From Allobosea robiniae (GTDB lineage Bacteria; Pseudomonadota; Alphaproteobacteria; Rhizobiales; Beijerinckiaceae): DNA of 64,000 bases. The translations under genes were made by a program, and so were the position numbers. The notes below the pieces were generated by a model. The model saw nothing but the letters and a program-made list of their open reading frames with translations, made no database searches and was not told the origin of the DNA. Positions 44,726 to 55,069 of the stretch are shown here, one piece after another; the first letter of the stretch is position 1; each line of letters starts with the position of its first letter. The stretch spans positions 186,001 to 250,000 of the forward strand of contig NZ_FNBZ01000003.1 in the NCBI RefSeq assembly GCF_900102525.1. Reading direction: 5' to 3'.

Positions 44726-45418
44726 TCATTCGGCTTCGCGCAGGCGGTAGCCGACGCCGGTCTCGGTGGTGATGTATTGCGGCTGGTCGGGGATGCGCTC
44801 GATCTTCTGTCTGAGCTGCCGGACATAGACGCGCAGATACTGGACATCGGCCGAGGCGCCCCAGACCTGCTTCATCAGGAACTGGTGGGTCAGCACTTTG
44901 CCGGCATGCTGCACGAGGATGCGCAGGATGTCGTATTCCTTGGGCGAGAGCTTCACCTCCTGATCGCCCAGCCGGACGATGCGCTTGACGAGATCGACCG
45001 AGAGTTCGCCGGTCTGGAAGATCGGCTTCTCGCCCTGCTGCTGGAGCTTGTGGCGCAGCGCCACGCGCAGGCGGGCGGCCAGCTCCTTCATGCCGAAAGG
45101 CTTGGTGACATAGTCGTCGGCGCCGTTTTCGAGAGCCCCGACGATGCCGGCCTCATCGGTGCGGCTCGACAGGATCACGATCGGCAGGGCGAGCGCCTCG
45201 GCGCGCCATTTCTGCAGAAGCTCCTGCCCGGACATATCCGGCAGGCCAAGATCGAGGATGACGAGATCGGGCAAGTCCTCGGCGATGCGCTCGATCGCTT
45301 CGCGCGCGGTGGCCGCCTCGCGGATGGCATAGCCCTCGGTCGAGAGGCCGACGCGCAGCAGGCGGCGGATCGCCGGCTCGTCGTCCACGACCAGCACCTT
45401 GGTGTCCGTTGCGGTCAT
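44726..45418 (-). CDS. kdpE: Potassium-response regulator KdpE
   Basis: This 230-residue OmpR-type regulator has a receiver domain with Asp12/Asp13, phospho-acceptor Asp56 ([10 protein letters not shown]) and Lys in YVTKPFG, and a C-terminal winged HTH ([28 protein letters not shown]). It activates the kdp promoter when phosphorylated by KdpD. Its ATG overlaps the kdpD stop (ATGA). Confidence 0.95.
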   Translation of the reverse strand: MTATDTKVLVVDDEPAIRRLLRVGLSTEGYAIREAATAREAIERIAEDLPDLVILDLGLPDMSGQELLQKWRAEALALPIVILSSRTDEAGIVGALENGADDYVTKPFGMKELAARLRVALRHKLQQQGEKPIFQTGELSVDLVKRIVRLGDQEVKLSPKEYDILRILVQHAGKVLTHQFLMKQVWGASADVQYLRVYVRQLRQKIERIPDQPQYITTETGVGYRLREAE

Positions 45419-48123
45419 GTCTGTGGTTCCAATGGCTTGGGCTGGCTTTCAGCCGGCAGGCGGATGGTGAAGACCGCGCCGCTGCGGTCCGTCCGGTTGG
45501 CCGCCGTGATCGTGCCGCCCATCGCCTCGACGAAGCCGCGGCAGATGGCGAGGCCGAGTCCGGTTCCGGCGCGGACCTGATCGCCTTTCCTGACGCGATA
45601 GAAGCTGTCGAAGACGCGTTCGAGATCGGTGGGCGGCAGGCCCGGTCCTTCGTCAGTCACCGTCACCAGAACCTCGCCGCCGTCCTGCCGAGCGCGGATG
45701 GCGATGGCGCTGCCGGCGGCGGCGTATTTCGCGGCATTGTCGAGCAGGTTGAACAGCACCTGCTCGAACAGGACGGGGTCGAGCCTGAGCATGGGCAGGT
45801 CGTCGGGCAAAGCGGTCTCGATGGGGTGGCCGGCGGTGATCTTCGCGGCGCGGCGGAGCGCACTGCCGACCACATCGGCGACATCGACAAGAGCTGCGTT
45901 CGGCTCCATCGCGCCGGATTCGATCCGCGTCATGTCGAGGAGATTGGCGATGAAGCGGTTGAGGCGCTCGGATTCGTCGATCACGGTCGCGAGCAGGGCG
46001 GTGCGATCCTCTTCCGGCAGCGCCTGACGATAGTCGCGCAAGGTTCCGGCCGCGCCCAGGATCGAGGCCAATGGCGTCTTCAGGTCATGCGAGATCGAGG
46101 TGAGCAGGGCCGAACGCAGGCGGTCGGCCTCGGCTGCGAGCTTGGCCCGGTCGACATCGGCGACGAGCTGGATGCGCTCGATGGCGACCGCCGCCTGGTC
46201 GGCCAGGGCATCGAGCAGGCGCTGCTGTTCCGGCGTCAGCAGCGGGCCATCCTTGTCGTCGTCGAGGCCGATCACACCGATCGCGGTGCGGCCGGTGCGC
46301 AGGGGCAAATAGAGCCGCTTGGCGCCGGGCAAGGTGTCAGCGCCCCGCCCGGCCGGGCGGTCATGCTCCCAGGCCCAGCGCGCGGCGGCGATATCGGCAT
46401 CGACCAGCGTGTCGTCGGGCGGATAGCCGGCGCGGACCGCGATCGTTCCATCCTCGGGCATCAGGATGACGACGCGCAGGCGCAGCATGGAGGCGATCTG
46501 GAAGGCGCTGGCCCAGAGCACGTCGTCGAGCGTGCCGGTGCCGGCGAGCTTCTTCGAGAACAGATAGAGGTCCTCGGTGGTGCGGGCGCGCTGGCGGGCG
46601 GCATTGGCCTGGCGCTGAACGCGGGCGGTGAGGTTAGAGGCGATCAGGGCGACGAGCAGGAAGAAGCCGAGCGCGACGACGTTCTCGGGGTCGGCGATCG
46701 TGAGCGTGTAGAGCGGTGCGATGAAGAAGAAATTCAGTGCGAGCGCGCCGAGCAGCGAGGCGAAGAGAGCCGGCCAGAGACCCGCTGTCACGGCCGAAGC
46801 GAGGACGGCGGTCAGGAAGACCAGCGCGATATTGCGCAGGTCCATGATCTGGCTGAGCAGTTCGGCCGCGCCGAGCGCGACCGCGACATAGGCCAGTGCC
46901 GCGAGATAGGGCCTGGCCGAGAAGCCGGGCTTGCCGATAGCCGAGACGCCGGCATCCGCGTCCGCTGTCTGCTCCCGCAAGGCGACGACATGGACCCCGA
47001 TATCGCCGGCCCGATTGATCAGTTCATGCGAGACGGAAGGCTTCAGCCATTCGCGCCAGCGCGGCTTGGCCGGCTTGCCGACGATGATCTGGGTGACGTT
47101 GCCGGCGGCGGCATGCCGGAGGATCTCGCCGGCCACATCCTGTCCCGGCAAGGTGACGGCCTCGGCGCCGAGTTGAGCCGCGAGCCGGAGCGCATTGGCG
47201 ATCCGCGTCTTGGCTGCTTCGGGCAGGGCTGCGGCCTGCGGCGTCTCGACATGGAGCGCGCTCCAGGGGGCGCGCAGCCGGTCGGCCTGCCGCTTGGCAT
47301 GGCGGATCAGGGCGGGCGCCCCGGCGCTGTCGTCGATGCAGACCAGGAGGCGCTCGCCCGCCGCCCAGGGCCCGGAGATCGCGTGTTCCTGCATATGGCT
47401 GAGGAGCTGGTCGTCGACCCGCTGCGCGGTCCGGCGCAGCGCCAGTTCGCGCAGCGCGGTCAGGTTGCCCGGCGAGAAGTAGTTCGCAACGGCGCGCTTG
47501 GCGGTCTTGCCGAGATAGACCTTGCCCTCTTCGAGGCGCTTGATCAGGTCGGCGGGCGTCAGGTCGATGATCTCGATATCGTCGGCGCGGTCGACGATCG
47601 AATCCGGCACGGTCTCGCGCACGCGGATGCGGGTGATCTGGGCGACGACGTCGTTCAGGCTCTCGACATGCTGGATGTTCAGCGTGGTGTAGACGTCGAT
47701 GCCGCGCGCGAGCAATTCCTCGACATCGAGATGGCGCTTCGGATGGCGGCTGCCGGGGGCGTTGGTATGAGCGAGCTCGTCGACGAGGACGAGCGCCGGA
47801 CGCCGGGCCAGGATCGCGTCGAGGTCCATTTCGTCGAGCGCGCGGCCCTTGTAGTCGACGAGCCGGCGCGGGACGATCTCGAAACCGTCAACCAGCGCTT
47901 GCGTCTCGCTGCGGCCATGGGTCTCGACGACGCCGATCACGACATCGACCCCCTCGGTCCGGCGGGCGCGGCCGGAGGTCAGCATCTCATAGGTCTTGCC
48001 GACGCCGGGCGCCGCGCCGAGGAAGATCTTCAGGCGCCCGCGACCTTCGCGCTGGGCACTCGCCAGCAGCGCCTCCGGTGAGGGCCGGCCTCTGGTCTCG
48101 CGATGGCTGTCGGCGATGGTCAT
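45415..48123 (-). CDS. kdpD: Potassium-sensing histidine kinase KdpD
   Basis: The sensor is 902 residues. Domains in order are: KdpD N-terminal domain with Walker A ([10 protein letters not shown] near residue 40), a USP-like domain ([21 protein letters not shown]), four membrane helices in the middle, a GAF-like domain, HisKA ([18 protein letters not shown]) and HATPase ([18 protein letters not shown]). It phosphorylates KdpE on potassium limitation. ATG 48123 is chosen, 52 bases after kdpC; a TTG at 48204 would extend it into kdpC. Confidence 0.95.
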   Translation of the reverse strand: MTIADSHRETRGRPSPEALLASAQREGRGRLKIFLGAAPGVGKTYEMLTSGRARRTEGVDVVIGVVETHGRSETQALVDGFEIVPRRLVDYKGRALDEMDLDAILARRPALVLVDELAHTNAPGSRHPKRHLDVEELLARGIDVYTTLNIQHVESLNDVVAQITRIRVRETVPDSIVDRADDIEIIDLTPADLIKRLEEGKVYLGKTAKRAVANYFSPGNLTALRELALRRTAQRVDDQLLSHMQEHAISGPWAAGERLLVCIDDSAGAPALIRHAKRQADRLRAPWSALHVETPQAAALPEAAKTRIANALRLAAQLGAEAVTLPGQDVAGEILRHAAAGNVTQIIVGKPAKPRWREWLKPSVSHELINRAGDIGVHVVALREQTADADAGVSAIGKPGFSARPYLAALAYVAVALGAAELLSQIMDLRNIALVFLTAVLASAVTAGLWPALFASLLGALALNFFFIAPLYTLTIADPENVVALGFFLLVALIASNLTARVQRQANAARQRARTTEDLYLFSKKLAGTGTLDDVLWASAFQIASMLRLRVVILMPEDGTIAVRAGYPPDDTLVDADIAAARWAWEHDRPAGRGADTLPGAKRLYLPLRTGRTAIGVIGLDDDKDGPLLTPEQQRLLDALADQAAVAIERIQLVADVDRAKLAAEADRLRSALLTSISHDLKTPLASILGAAGTLRDYRQALPEEDRTALLATVIDESERLNRFIANLLDMTRIESGAMEPNAALVDVADVVGSALRRAAKITAGHPIETALPDDLPMLRLDPVLFEQVLFNLLDNAAKYAAAGSAIAIRARQDGGEVLVTVTDEGPGLPPTDLERVFDSFYRVRKGDQVRAGTGLGLAICRGFVEAMGGTITAANRTDRSGAVFTIRLPAESQPKPLEPQT

Positions 48124-48175
48124 GCGGGTCCGCACGGAAAGCGGCGGCGCCTGACGCGCCGCCGTGGCCTTTGTG

Positions 48176-48781
48176 TCAGCGCTGGGCGGCGCCGTCGAGA
48201 GCAAGGTTCAGCGCGAGCACGTTGACGACGGGCTCGCCGATGAAGCCGAGCTTGCGCCGCTCGATATGGGTGTCGACCAAGGCCTTGAGCGTCGCCGGGT
48301 CGGCATTGCGGGCCTTGGCGACACGCGCGATCTGGAAATAGGCGGCCTCGGGCGAGATATGCGGGTCGAGCCCGCTGCCGGAGGTGGTCACCAGCTCCAT
48401 CGGCACCGGCGCGTCGGGATTCTCCGCCTTGAGCTTCTCGGTCTCGGCCTTGATCCGATCGACCAGCTTCTGGTTGGTCGGGCCGAGGTTGGAGCCGCCG
48501 GAATTGGCGGCGTTATAGGGCGCGTCGACCGTCTTCGTGCTGTCGTTCGGGTCGGTGCCAACTGTCGCCGAGGGGCGGCCGTGGAAATAGCGCTCGCTGG
48601 TGAAGTTCTGGCCGATCAGGCTGGAGCCGATGATCTTGCCGTCCTTCTCGATCAGGCTGCCATTGGCCTGGCGCGGGAAGACGGCCTGGGCGATGCCGGT
48701 CATCGCCAGCGGGTAGGCGAGGCCGGTGATGACGGTCAGCGCGACGATCATCACGAGGGCGGGGCGGATCTGCTTGAGCAT
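48176..48781 (-). CDS. kdpC: Potassium-transporting ATPase subunit KdpC
   Basis: The 201-residue subunit has one N-terminal helix ([23 protein letters not shown]) and a periplasmic domain with DPHISPEAA and LNLALDG at the end. KdpC stabilises ATP binding in KdpFABC. It lies between kdpB (11-base gap) and kdpD. Confidence 0.95.
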   Translation of the reverse strand: MLKQIRPALVMIVALTVITGLAYPLAMTGIAQAVFPRQANGSLIEKDGKIIGSSLIGQNFTSERYFHGRPSATVGTDPNDSTKTVDAPYNAANSGGSNLGPTNQKLVDRIKAETEKLKAENPDAPVPMELVTTSGSGLDPHISPEAAYFQIARVAKARNADPATLKALVDTHIERRKLGFIGEPVVNVLALNLALDGAAQR

Positions 48782-48792
48782 GGTCGAATTCC

Positions 48793-50850
48793 TCAGATGA
48801 GGCCGATGGCGGTGATGGCCATGTCGATGGCCTTGATGCCGATGAAGGGGACGACGAGGCCGCCGAGCCCGTAGACCAGCAGGTTGCGGCTGAGCAGGGC
48901 GCCGGCGCCGACGGCGCGATACTTCACGCCCTTCAGCGCGAGCGGGATCAGCGCGACGATGATCAGCGCGTTGAAGATGATCGCGGAGAGGATGGCGCTC
49001 TGCGGCGTCTGCAGCCCCATGATGTTGAGCGCGCCGAGCTGCGGATAGAAGGCCAGGAACATCGCCGGGATGATCGCGAAATACTTGGCGACGTCGTTGG
49101 CGATCGAGAAGGTCGTCAGCGCGCCGCGCGTCATCAGGAGCTGCTTGCCGATCTCGACGATCTCGATGAGCTTGGTCGGGTCGCTATCGAGATCGACCAT
49201 GTTGCCGGCCTCGCGGGCCGCGACCGTGCCGGTGTTCATGGCGACGCCGACATCGGCCTGGGCGAGGGCGGGTGCATCGTTGGTGCCGTCGCCGCACATG
49301 GCGACGAGCTTGCCCTTGGCCTGTTCCTCGCGGATCAGCGCGAGCTTGTTCTCGGGCGTAGCCTGGGCGAGAAAGTCGTCGACGCCTGCCTCGGCCGCGA
49401 TGGCGGCGGCGGTCATCGGGTTGTCTCCGGTGATCATCACCGTGCGGATACCCATGCGGCGCAGTTCCGTGAAGCGCTCGCGGATGCCGCCCTTCACGAT
49501 GTCCTTGAGGTGGACGACGCCGAGCAGACGCCCGTCGCGGGCGACCGCGAGCGGCGTGCCGCCGGCCTTGGCGATCTCGGCGGCGATGGCCTGGACCTCA
49601 CGCACCGTCTCGGGCGTGGATTTGGCGCTGGCGCCCTCGACATATTTCAGGACGGCATCGACCGCGCCCTTGCGGATCTGCGAGCCCTCGAGATCGACGC
49701 CGCTCATCCGGCTCTGCGCGGTGAAAGGCACGAAGGTCGCGTGCAGGGAGCCCATGTCGCGGGCGCGGATGGCGTATTTCTCCTTGGCGAGCACGACGAT
49801 TGAGCGGCCTTCCGGCGTCTCGTCGGCGAGCGAGGCGATCTGGGCGGCATCCGCCAGTTCCTGCTCTCCGACGCCGCGCACGGGGCGGAACTCGGTCGCC
49901 TGGCGGTTGCCGAGGGTGATCGTGCCCGTTTTGTCGAGCAGTAGCGTGTCGACGTCGCCGGCGGCCTCGACGGCACGGCCGGACATGGCGAGCACGTTGA
50001 AGCGTACGAGCCGGTCCATGCCGGCGATGCCGATGGCCGAGAGTAGGGCGCCGATCGTGGTCGGGATCAGCGTCACGAACAGCGCGACCAGCACCACGAC
50101 CGGGATATAGCCGCCGGCATAGGTGGCGAAGCTCGGGATCGTCACGGTCGCGAGCACGAAGATCAGCGTCATGCCGGCGAGCAGGATGTTGAGCGCGATC
50201 TCGTTCGGCGTCTTCTGGCGCTCGGCGCCCTCGACCAGTGCGATCATGCGGTCGATGAAGGTCGAGCCAGCGGCGGCGGTGATGCGCACGCGGATCCAGT
50301 CGGATAGGACCTGCGTGCCGCCGGTCACCGCCGAGCGGTCGCCGCCGGATTCGCGGATGACGGGGGCGGATTCGCCGGTGATCGCGGCCTCGTTGACCGA
50401 GGCGACGCCTTCGATCACCTCGCCATCGGAGGGGATGATGTCGCCGGCCTCGACCAGCACGACATCGCCGACCTTGAGCGAGGTGCCCGGAACGAGCCGG
50501 AACTGGCTGCGGTCATCGCCCGAGAGCAGCTTGGCTTCGGTCTCAGAGCGGGTCTTGCGCAGCGAGTCGGCCTGGGCCTTGCCCCGCCCCTCCGCCACCG
50601 CTTCCGCGAAATTGGCGAAGAGCACGGTGAACCAGAGCCAGAGCACGATCTGGAAGGAGAAGCCGAGATTGGCGCCTCCGGTGGCGAGGTCCTTGACGAA
50701 GAGGATGGTGGTGAGTGCCGAAACCACGGCGACGACGAACATCACCGGGTTGCGGGCGAGGCTGCGCGGGTCGAGCTTGCGGAAGGCGTCGGCGAGGGCC
50801 GGCAGCAGTATCCGGGCGTCGATCAGGCTCGCGGATTTGGACGGGCTCAT
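48793..50850 (-). CDS. kdpB: Potassium-transporting P-type ATPase subunit KdpB
   Basis: The 685-residue P-type ATPase subunit has TGESAPV in the actuator domain, the phosphorylated Asp in [13 protein letters not shown], the hinge motif [22 protein letters not shown], and the family's seven membrane helices. It powers potassium uptake by the KdpA subunit. A 32-base gap separates it from a 56-aa peptide gene, itself after kdpA. Confidence 0.96.
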   Translation of the reverse strand: MSPSKSASLIDARILLPALADAFRKLDPRSLARNPVMFVVAVVSALTTILFVKDLATGGANLGFSFQIVLWLWFTVLFANFAEAVAEGRGKAQADSLRKTRSETEAKLLSGDDRSQFRLVPGTSLKVGDVVLVEAGDIIPSDGEVIEGVASVNEAAITGESAPVIRESGGDRSAVTGGTQVLSDWIRVRITAAAGSTFIDRMIALVEGAERQKTPNEIALNILLAGMTLIFVLATVTIPSFATYAGGYIPVVVLVALFVTLIPTTIGALLSAIGIAGMDRLVRFNVLAMSGRAVEAAGDVDTLLLDKTGTITLGNRQATEFRPVRGVGEQELADAAQIASLADETPEGRSIVVLAKEKYAIRARDMGSLHATFVPFTAQSRMSGVDLEGSQIRKGAVDAVLKYVEGASAKSTPETVREVQAIAAEIAKAGGTPLAVARDGRLLGVVHLKDIVKGGIRERFTELRRMGIRTVMITGDNPMTAAAIAAEAGVDDFLAQATPENKLALIREEQAKGKLVAMCGDGTNDAPALAQADVGVAMNTGTVAAREAGNMVDLDSDPTKLIEIVEIGKQLLMTRGALTTFSIANDVAKYFAIIPAMFLAFYPQLGALNIMGLQTPQSAILSAIIFNALIIVALIPLALKGVKYRAVGAGALLSRNLLVYGLGGLVVPFIGIKAIDMAITAIGLI

Positions 50851-50882
50851 AAGAGGCTCCAGCGGAGGGTGTCGGGTCCGGC

Positions 50883-51053
50883 TCAGGCGGCGACGAGGCC
50901 GGCGAGCGCCCGGACGAGCAGCAGGACGAGGAATAGCGCGACCGTCAGGCCGAGGATGATGGTGGCAGGGCGCGGCGGCGCCCTGTCCGTTTCTCGCGAG
51001 GCGGCGTCACGATGGACGGCGTCGCGGCGCAATTGGCGCAGGCAGCTTGCCAT
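50883..51053 (-). CDS. Small membrane protein between kdpA and kdpB, 56 aa
   Basis: This is a frame of 56 codons with a strong GAGGAGG ribosome site 6 bases before the ATG; that site overlaps the kdpA stop (TGAGGAGG). The N-terminal half is basic and polar ([19 protein letters not shown]). The C-terminal half is one membrane helix ([27 protein letters not shown]). It is not a known Kdp subunit that I recognise. Its packing in the operon, with coupled translation after kdpA, suggests an accessory subunit of the potassium pump or a coupling peptide for kdpB. Confidence 0.65.
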   Translation of the reverse strand: MASCLRQLRRDAVHRDAASRETDRAPPRPATIILGLTVALFLVLLLVRALAGLVAA

Positions 51054-51063
51054 GGCGGCCTCC

Positions 51064-52767
51064 TCAGAAGCTCTGGCCGGCGAGCATCGCGAGATGCTCG
51101 ACGATCGGGCCAACGGCCAGCGCCGGGAAGAAGGTCAGGCCGCCGACGATCAGGATGACGCCGACGAGCAGGCCGACGAAGAGCGGGCCGTCTGTGGGGA
51201 AGGTGCCGGCCGAGGCTGGCACGGATTTCTTCGCGGCGAGCGATCCGGCGATGGCGAGCGCCGGAATGATGACCAGGAAGCGGCCGACCAGCATCGTGAT
51301 GCCGAGCGTCGTGTTGTACCAGAGCGTGTTCGCCGAGAGACTGGCGAAGGCCGAGCCATTGTTCGCCGCCGCCGAGGTATAGGCGTAGAGGATCTCGGAG
51401 AAGCCGTGCGGGCCGCTATTGCCGGCCGACGCCACCGCACCGGGGAGCACGACCGCGATCGCGGTGAAGACCAACATGCCGGCCGGCAGGCAGAGGATGG
51501 CGAGCATCGCCATCTTGACCTCGCGGGCCTCGATCTTCTTGCCGAGATATTCCGGCGTGCGGCCGACCATCAGGCCGGCGACGAAGATCGCCAGCACGAC
51601 GAAGAGCACGATGCCATAGAAACCGGCGCCGACGCCGCCGACGATGACCTCGCCGAGCTCCATGTTGATCAGCGGGATCATGCCGCCGAGTGCGGTGAAG
51701 CTGCCATGCATGGCGTTGACCGCGCCGCAGGAGGCGGCGGTGGTGACGACGGCGAAGAGGGCGGAGAGCGGGATGCCGAAGCGCATCTCCTTGCCCTCGA
51801 GATTGCCGCCCTGGAGACCGAGGCCCTGGACCAGCGGGTTGCCGGCAGCCTCGGCCCAATAGCAGATGGCGACGCCGGCGATGAACAGGACGCCCATGGC
51901 GGAGAGGATCGCCCAGCCCTGGCGCTCGTTGCCGACCATCCGGCCGAAGACATTGGTCAGCGCGGCGCCGATCGCGAAGATCGAGACCATCTGGATCAGA
52001 TTCGAGATGGCGTCGGGATTTTCGAACGGGTGGGCCGAGTTGGCGTTGAAGAAGCCGCCGCCATTGGTGCCGAGCATCTTGATCGCGAGCTGGGAGGCGA
52101 CCGGGCCGCGGGCGATGGTCTGCTGTGCGCCTTCGAGCGTTGTCGCCGTCACGGACGGGTCGAGCGTCTGCGGGACGCCCAGGGCGACATAAGCGAGCGT
52201 CAGCAGGATGCAGAGCGGTAGCAGCAGATAGAGCGTCGCGCGGGTCAGGTCGACCCAGAAGCTGCCGACCGACTGGGCCGAGGCGCGGGCGAAGCCGCGG
52301 ATCAGCGCGATGGCGATGGCGATGCCGGTCGCGCCCGAGACGAAGTTCTGCACGGTCAGGCCGAGCATCTGCGTCAGGTAGGACATGGTGCTCTCGCCGC
52401 CATAGCCCTGCCAGTTGGTGTTGGTGACGAAGCTCACCGCCGTATTGAAGGCGAGGTCGGGCGCAACCGCGCCCATGCCGTCCGGGTTCAGCGGCAGCAG
52501 GCCCTGGAAGCGCTGCAGCCCGTAAAGCAGCAGCAGGCCCGCGAGGTTGAACAGCAGCAGGGCGACCGCATAGGCGCTCCAGTGCTGTTCCTCGCGCTCA
52601 TGCGTGCCGGCGAGCGCATAGAGCCCGCGTTCGACCGGCGCGAGCACGGGCGAGAGGAAGGTGCGCTCGCCCTTGAAGACGCGCGTGATGTAGCTGCCGA
52701 GCGGCTTCACCAAGGCGAGCACGATCGCGCAGAAGACCAGGATCTGGATCCAGCCAAAGAGTGTCAT
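51064..52767 (-). CDS. kdpA: Potassium-transporting ATPase subunit KdpA
   Basis: The 567-residue membrane subunit carries the selectivity filter. The four pore-loop regions are visible as [34 protein letters not shown] and [11 protein letters not shown], the SKT/HKT-like arrangement. The N-terminus begins [12 protein letters not shown]. It is 29 bases behind kdpF on the same strand. Confidence 0.96.
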   Translation of the reverse strand: MTLFGWIQILVFCAIVLALVKPLGSYITRVFKGERTFLSPVLAPVERGLYALAGTHEREEQHWSAYAVALLLFNLAGLLLLYGLQRFQGLLPLNPDGMGAVAPDLAFNTAVSFVTNTNWQGYGGESTMSYLTQMLGLTVQNFVSGATGIAIAIALIRGFARASAQSVGSFWVDLTRATLYLLLPLCILLTLAYVALGVPQTLDPSVTATTLEGAQQTIARGPVASQLAIKMLGTNGGGFFNANSAHPFENPDAISNLIQMVSIFAIGAALTNVFGRMVGNERQGWAILSAMGVLFIAGVAICYWAEAAGNPLVQGLGLQGGNLEGKEMRFGIPLSALFAVVTTAASCGAVNAMHGSFTALGGMIPLINMELGEVIVGGVGAGFYGIVLFVVLAIFVAGLMVGRTPEYLGKKIEAREVKMAMLAILCLPAGMLVFTAIAVVLPGAVASAGNSGPHGFSEILYAYTSAAANNGSAFASLSANTLWYNTTLGITMLVGRFLVIIPALAIAGSLAAKKSVPASAGTFPTDGPLFVGLLVGVILIVGGLTFFPALAVGPIVEHLAMLAGQSF

Positions 52768-52796
52768 GGGATGGCTTTCTCAGCTCGCGCCGGCGC

Positions 52797-52886
52797 TCAG
52801 AAGCGCTCGGGGCGCAGCAGCGCATAGGTGAGATAGGCGAGCAGGACCGCAGTCACCGCGCCGCCGAGGAGATAATCGACGAACAT
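52797..52886 (-). CDS. kdpF: Potassium-transporting ATPase subunit KdpF
   Basis: A 29-codon frame encodes one membrane helix (YLLGGAVTAVLLAYLTYALL) ending in RPERF, the typical KdpF pattern. GGAGCC precedes ATG 52886. It stands directly before kdpA. KdpF stabilises the KdpABC complex. It is too short for routine gene finding but well supported by sequence and position. Confidence 0.88.
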   Translation of the reverse strand: MFVDYLLGGAVTAVLLAYLTYALLRPERF

Positions 52887-52898
52887 GGGTGGGCTCCT

Positions 52899-52979
52899 TC
52901 AGAGCGCGTTGCAGGCCGAGACATAGGCGAGCGCGGCTCCGAAGAAGCCGAGCGCGAGCGCGAGCATGGCGATATCCAT
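52899..52979 (-). CDS. Small membrane peptide upstream of kdpF, 26 aa
   Basis: A 26-codon frame, MDIAMLALALGFFGAALAYV with tail SACNAL, has a good AAAGGAC ribosome site and begins the kdp operon. Similar MDxxMLALxxxFF peptides upstream of kdpF occur, from my recollection, in other proteobacterial kdp operons, but no function is known. It ends 12 bases before the kdpF start. Confidence 0.65.
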   Translation of the reverse strand: MDIAMLALALGFFGAALAYVSACNAL

Positions 52980-53129
52980 TGCCGTGGTCCTTTCGACCGG
53001 GCGTTACCGATGGGTCGAGGCGCGGGGGGCCCACCTTTGCGTGGAAGGCGAGGGTGCGAGCGGATCGACCATGGGTGGGATTATCGTGCTCGCGGCATAG
53101 CCGTTCGAGACGGCGCGCGGCGTTGCAGA

Positions 53130-53149
53130 ATAGGAATTTTATAGGAATT
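53130..53149. promoter_or_regulatory. Direct repeat in the kdp promoter region, possible KdpE box
   Basis: ATAGGAATT occurs at 53130-53138 and again at 53141-53149, an 11-base period (one DNA turn). It lies about 150 bases upstream of the first kdp-operon start. An AT-rich direct repeat fits an OmpR-type tandem site for KdpE, although the E. coli TTTATA-N-TTTACA pattern is only loosely matched. Confidence 0.35.
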
Positions 53150-53175
53150 CGGCGCGCCCTGCGGACGCACAGGCT

Positions 53176-54831
53176 TCAGCCGTGAGGCGTGTCGGACCGG
53201 AAGATGCCGGGCTTTCGCGGCACGGCGGTGGGGCGTTCGATCGAGAGGGTCACCTCCGGTGCGCCATCCCCCTGATGCAGATCGACAAGGCTGTCATTCA
53301 GCGTCGTGTCGACCGCAGTCCGGCGGTAGTTGAAGCGCAGATAGTCGTGCCATGTCGGCGTGCGGAAGGTCTCGGTCCAGACGGTGACGTCATGCAGGTT
53401 GCGGGTCAGAATCCAGCGGCGCGCGCCGTTGCGCCCTTGCGCACGCCGGCGCTGCTGCATCAGGGTGAGAAAGGCTTCGACCTGATCGGGGGCGATCCGA
53501 TACTCGATCTTGACGGCGATCGGCCCGCTGCGCGGCTTCAGGTCAAGACCGAGCGTCGGGGCCTCGAAGCTGTCGGGCGTCGAGACATCGGAATCCTTGC
53601 GCTGATGGATGGGCAGGAGAAAGCCGAGAAGAGCGACGCCCAGGGATGCCGCGGTCGAGGCCTGCAAGGCGAAACCCAGCGAATAGCTTTCGGTGACCAT
53701 GCCCCAGAGCCAGCTCCCGCCAGCCAGCCCGAGCGAGGTGAGGGCGTAATAGAGCGAGATCGTCCGGCCGACGACCCAGCGCGGGCTCGCCCATTGCACG
53801 CTGATGCTGAGGCCCGACCAGCCAAGGACCCACCCGGCGCCGCCGAGCATCAGCGCGATAGCCGCGAGAGCCGGGCTCTGCGTCAGCGAAAGACAGAGCG
53901 TGCAGGTCGCGCAAGCCGTGCAGGCCAGCTTCAGCATCTGCTCGTCCGAGAGCTTGCGCCGGAGCGTCGTCGAGGCGAGGCCGGCCAGCAGCGCGCCTGC
54001 GCCGAAGCCCGCCATCAGGGTGCCGTACGCGATGGCGCCCTGCTTGAGCTGGTCGCGCACCACCAGGGGCAGCAGGGCGAGGATGGCAATGCCCGCGAAG
54101 CCGAAGAGGAAGCCGCGCCCAAGCGCCGTCTTGATCTCCGATGAGAGGGAGGTGAAGCGGATGCCGTCGGAGATCGCCGTCAGCATCGCTTCGGGCGGTA
54201 GCCGCGAGACGGGCACCTTCCAGCGCGAACGCCAGACGACGGCCAGCGGCGCGAGATGGCCGAGCGTATAGAGGCAGAAGGCCGTGAGCGGGCCGAAGCT
54301 CGCCAGGATGATGCCGCCGAGCGCCGGCCCGACGCTGCGCACGGTGTTGAAGCCGACGGAGGTCAGCGTCACGGCCGCCGCAAGATCCTTGCGATCGACG
54401 ATATCGCCGACCGAGGCCTGCCAGGCCGGATCGTTGAAAGCGATGCCGCAGCCGGCGAGAAAGCTGAAGAACAGGATAATCCAGGGATTGATCATGCCCA
54501 GCGCGACGAGGATCGTCAGCGCGACGGCGGTCACGGTCATCAGGGACCGGGCCATCAGCATCACCTTGCGGCGATTGAAATTGTCGACGATGGCGCCGGC
54601 GAAGATCGACAGGATGAAGGCGGGCAGGTTCGTCGCGGCCTGGACCAGCGCAACCATGACGCTGGACGGGGTGATGGTTGCCATCAGCCAGCTCATGGCG
54701 ATGGTCTGGATCAGCCACCCCAGGCCGGAGATCAGCCCGGCAAGCCAGATCGCCCGGAACGTGACATTCCTGAGAGGCGCAAACGGCCCGGCACCCGCCG
54801 CGGATTTCCGCGCATCCATGACTCGGCTCAT
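53176..54831 (-). CDS. MFS transporter (MFS_3/EntS-like) with C-terminal ABM-like domain
   Basis: The 551-residue transporter has about 12 helices in residues 20-400, with the MFS loop motif DNFNRRKVMLMARSL. A soluble C-terminal part of about 140 residues (VKIEYRIAPDQVEAFLTLMQQRRR, then WTETFRTPTWHDYLR) resembles a dimeric alpha/beta ABM fold, as in this MFS_3 group. Export of a siderophore or drug is the family role; the substrate is unknown. AGGAG lies 11 bases before ATG 54831; ATG 54819 is an alternative. It stands apart from the kdp operon. Confidence 0.88.
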   Translation of the reverse strand: MSRVMDARKSAAGAGPFAPLRNVTFRAIWLAGLISGLGWLIQTIAMSWLMATITPSSVMVALVQAATNLPAFILSIFAGAIVDNFNRRKVMLMARSLMTVTAVALTILVALGMINPWIILFFSFLAGCGIAFNDPAWQASVGDIVDRKDLAAAVTLTSVGFNTVRSVGPALGGIILASFGPLTAFCLYTLGHLAPLAVVWRSRWKVPVSRLPPEAMLTAISDGIRFTSLSSEIKTALGRGFLFGFAGIAILALLPLVVRDQLKQGAIAYGTLMAGFGAGALLAGLASTTLRRKLSDEQMLKLACTACATCTLCLSLTQSPALAAIALMLGGAGWVLGWSGLSISVQWASPRWVVGRTISLYYALTSLGLAGGSWLWGMVTESYSLGFALQASTAASLGVALLGFLLPIHQRKDSDVSTPDSFEAPTLGLDLKPRSGPIAVKIEYRIAPDQVEAFLTLMQQRRRAQGRNGARRWILTRNLHDVTVWTETFRTPTWHDYLRFNYRRTAVDTTLNDSLVDLHQGDGAPEVTLSIERPTAVPRKPGIFRSDTPHG

Positions 54832-55034
54832 TCCGACGTCTGCTCCTGGCCGCCGGCCTTGGTTCCGAGCGTGATTCCGGAATCTTATGTCATGATTTTC
54901 ACTTGGGAGGCCTGATTTTCCGGCATGGACGACCTGCAGGGAGACGGATGTTCCCTGTCAGGCAAGCTGGAGCAGGCGCGCCCAAAAACAAGCATGCCGT
55001 ATGCCAGCAGCGCGCTGCGATGATTGACGCTCAC

Positions 55035-55063
55035 TTGACAGGATGCCGTGCAACCGGTTGCAT
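55035..55063 (+). promoter_or_regulatory. Promoter and LacI-type operator of the 55070 regulator
   Basis: A consensus -35 TTGACA (55035-55040) is followed by a 17-base spacer and a weak -10 TTGCAT (55058-55063). The perfect 14-bp palindrome TGCAACCGGTTGCA (55049-55062) lies in the spacer and -10, a classical LacI-family operator with central CG. The start codon at 55070 is at the expected +1, so the message may be leaderless and self-repressed. Confidence 0.7.
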
Positions 55064-55069
55064 GAAGCG

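Noticed and set aside
45409..48081. 890-codon open frame on the plus strand opposite kdpD
   Set aside because: It is the antisense shadow of kdpD, caused by high GC and third-position bias. It is rich in Asp/Gly/Arg repeats and has no family resemblance.
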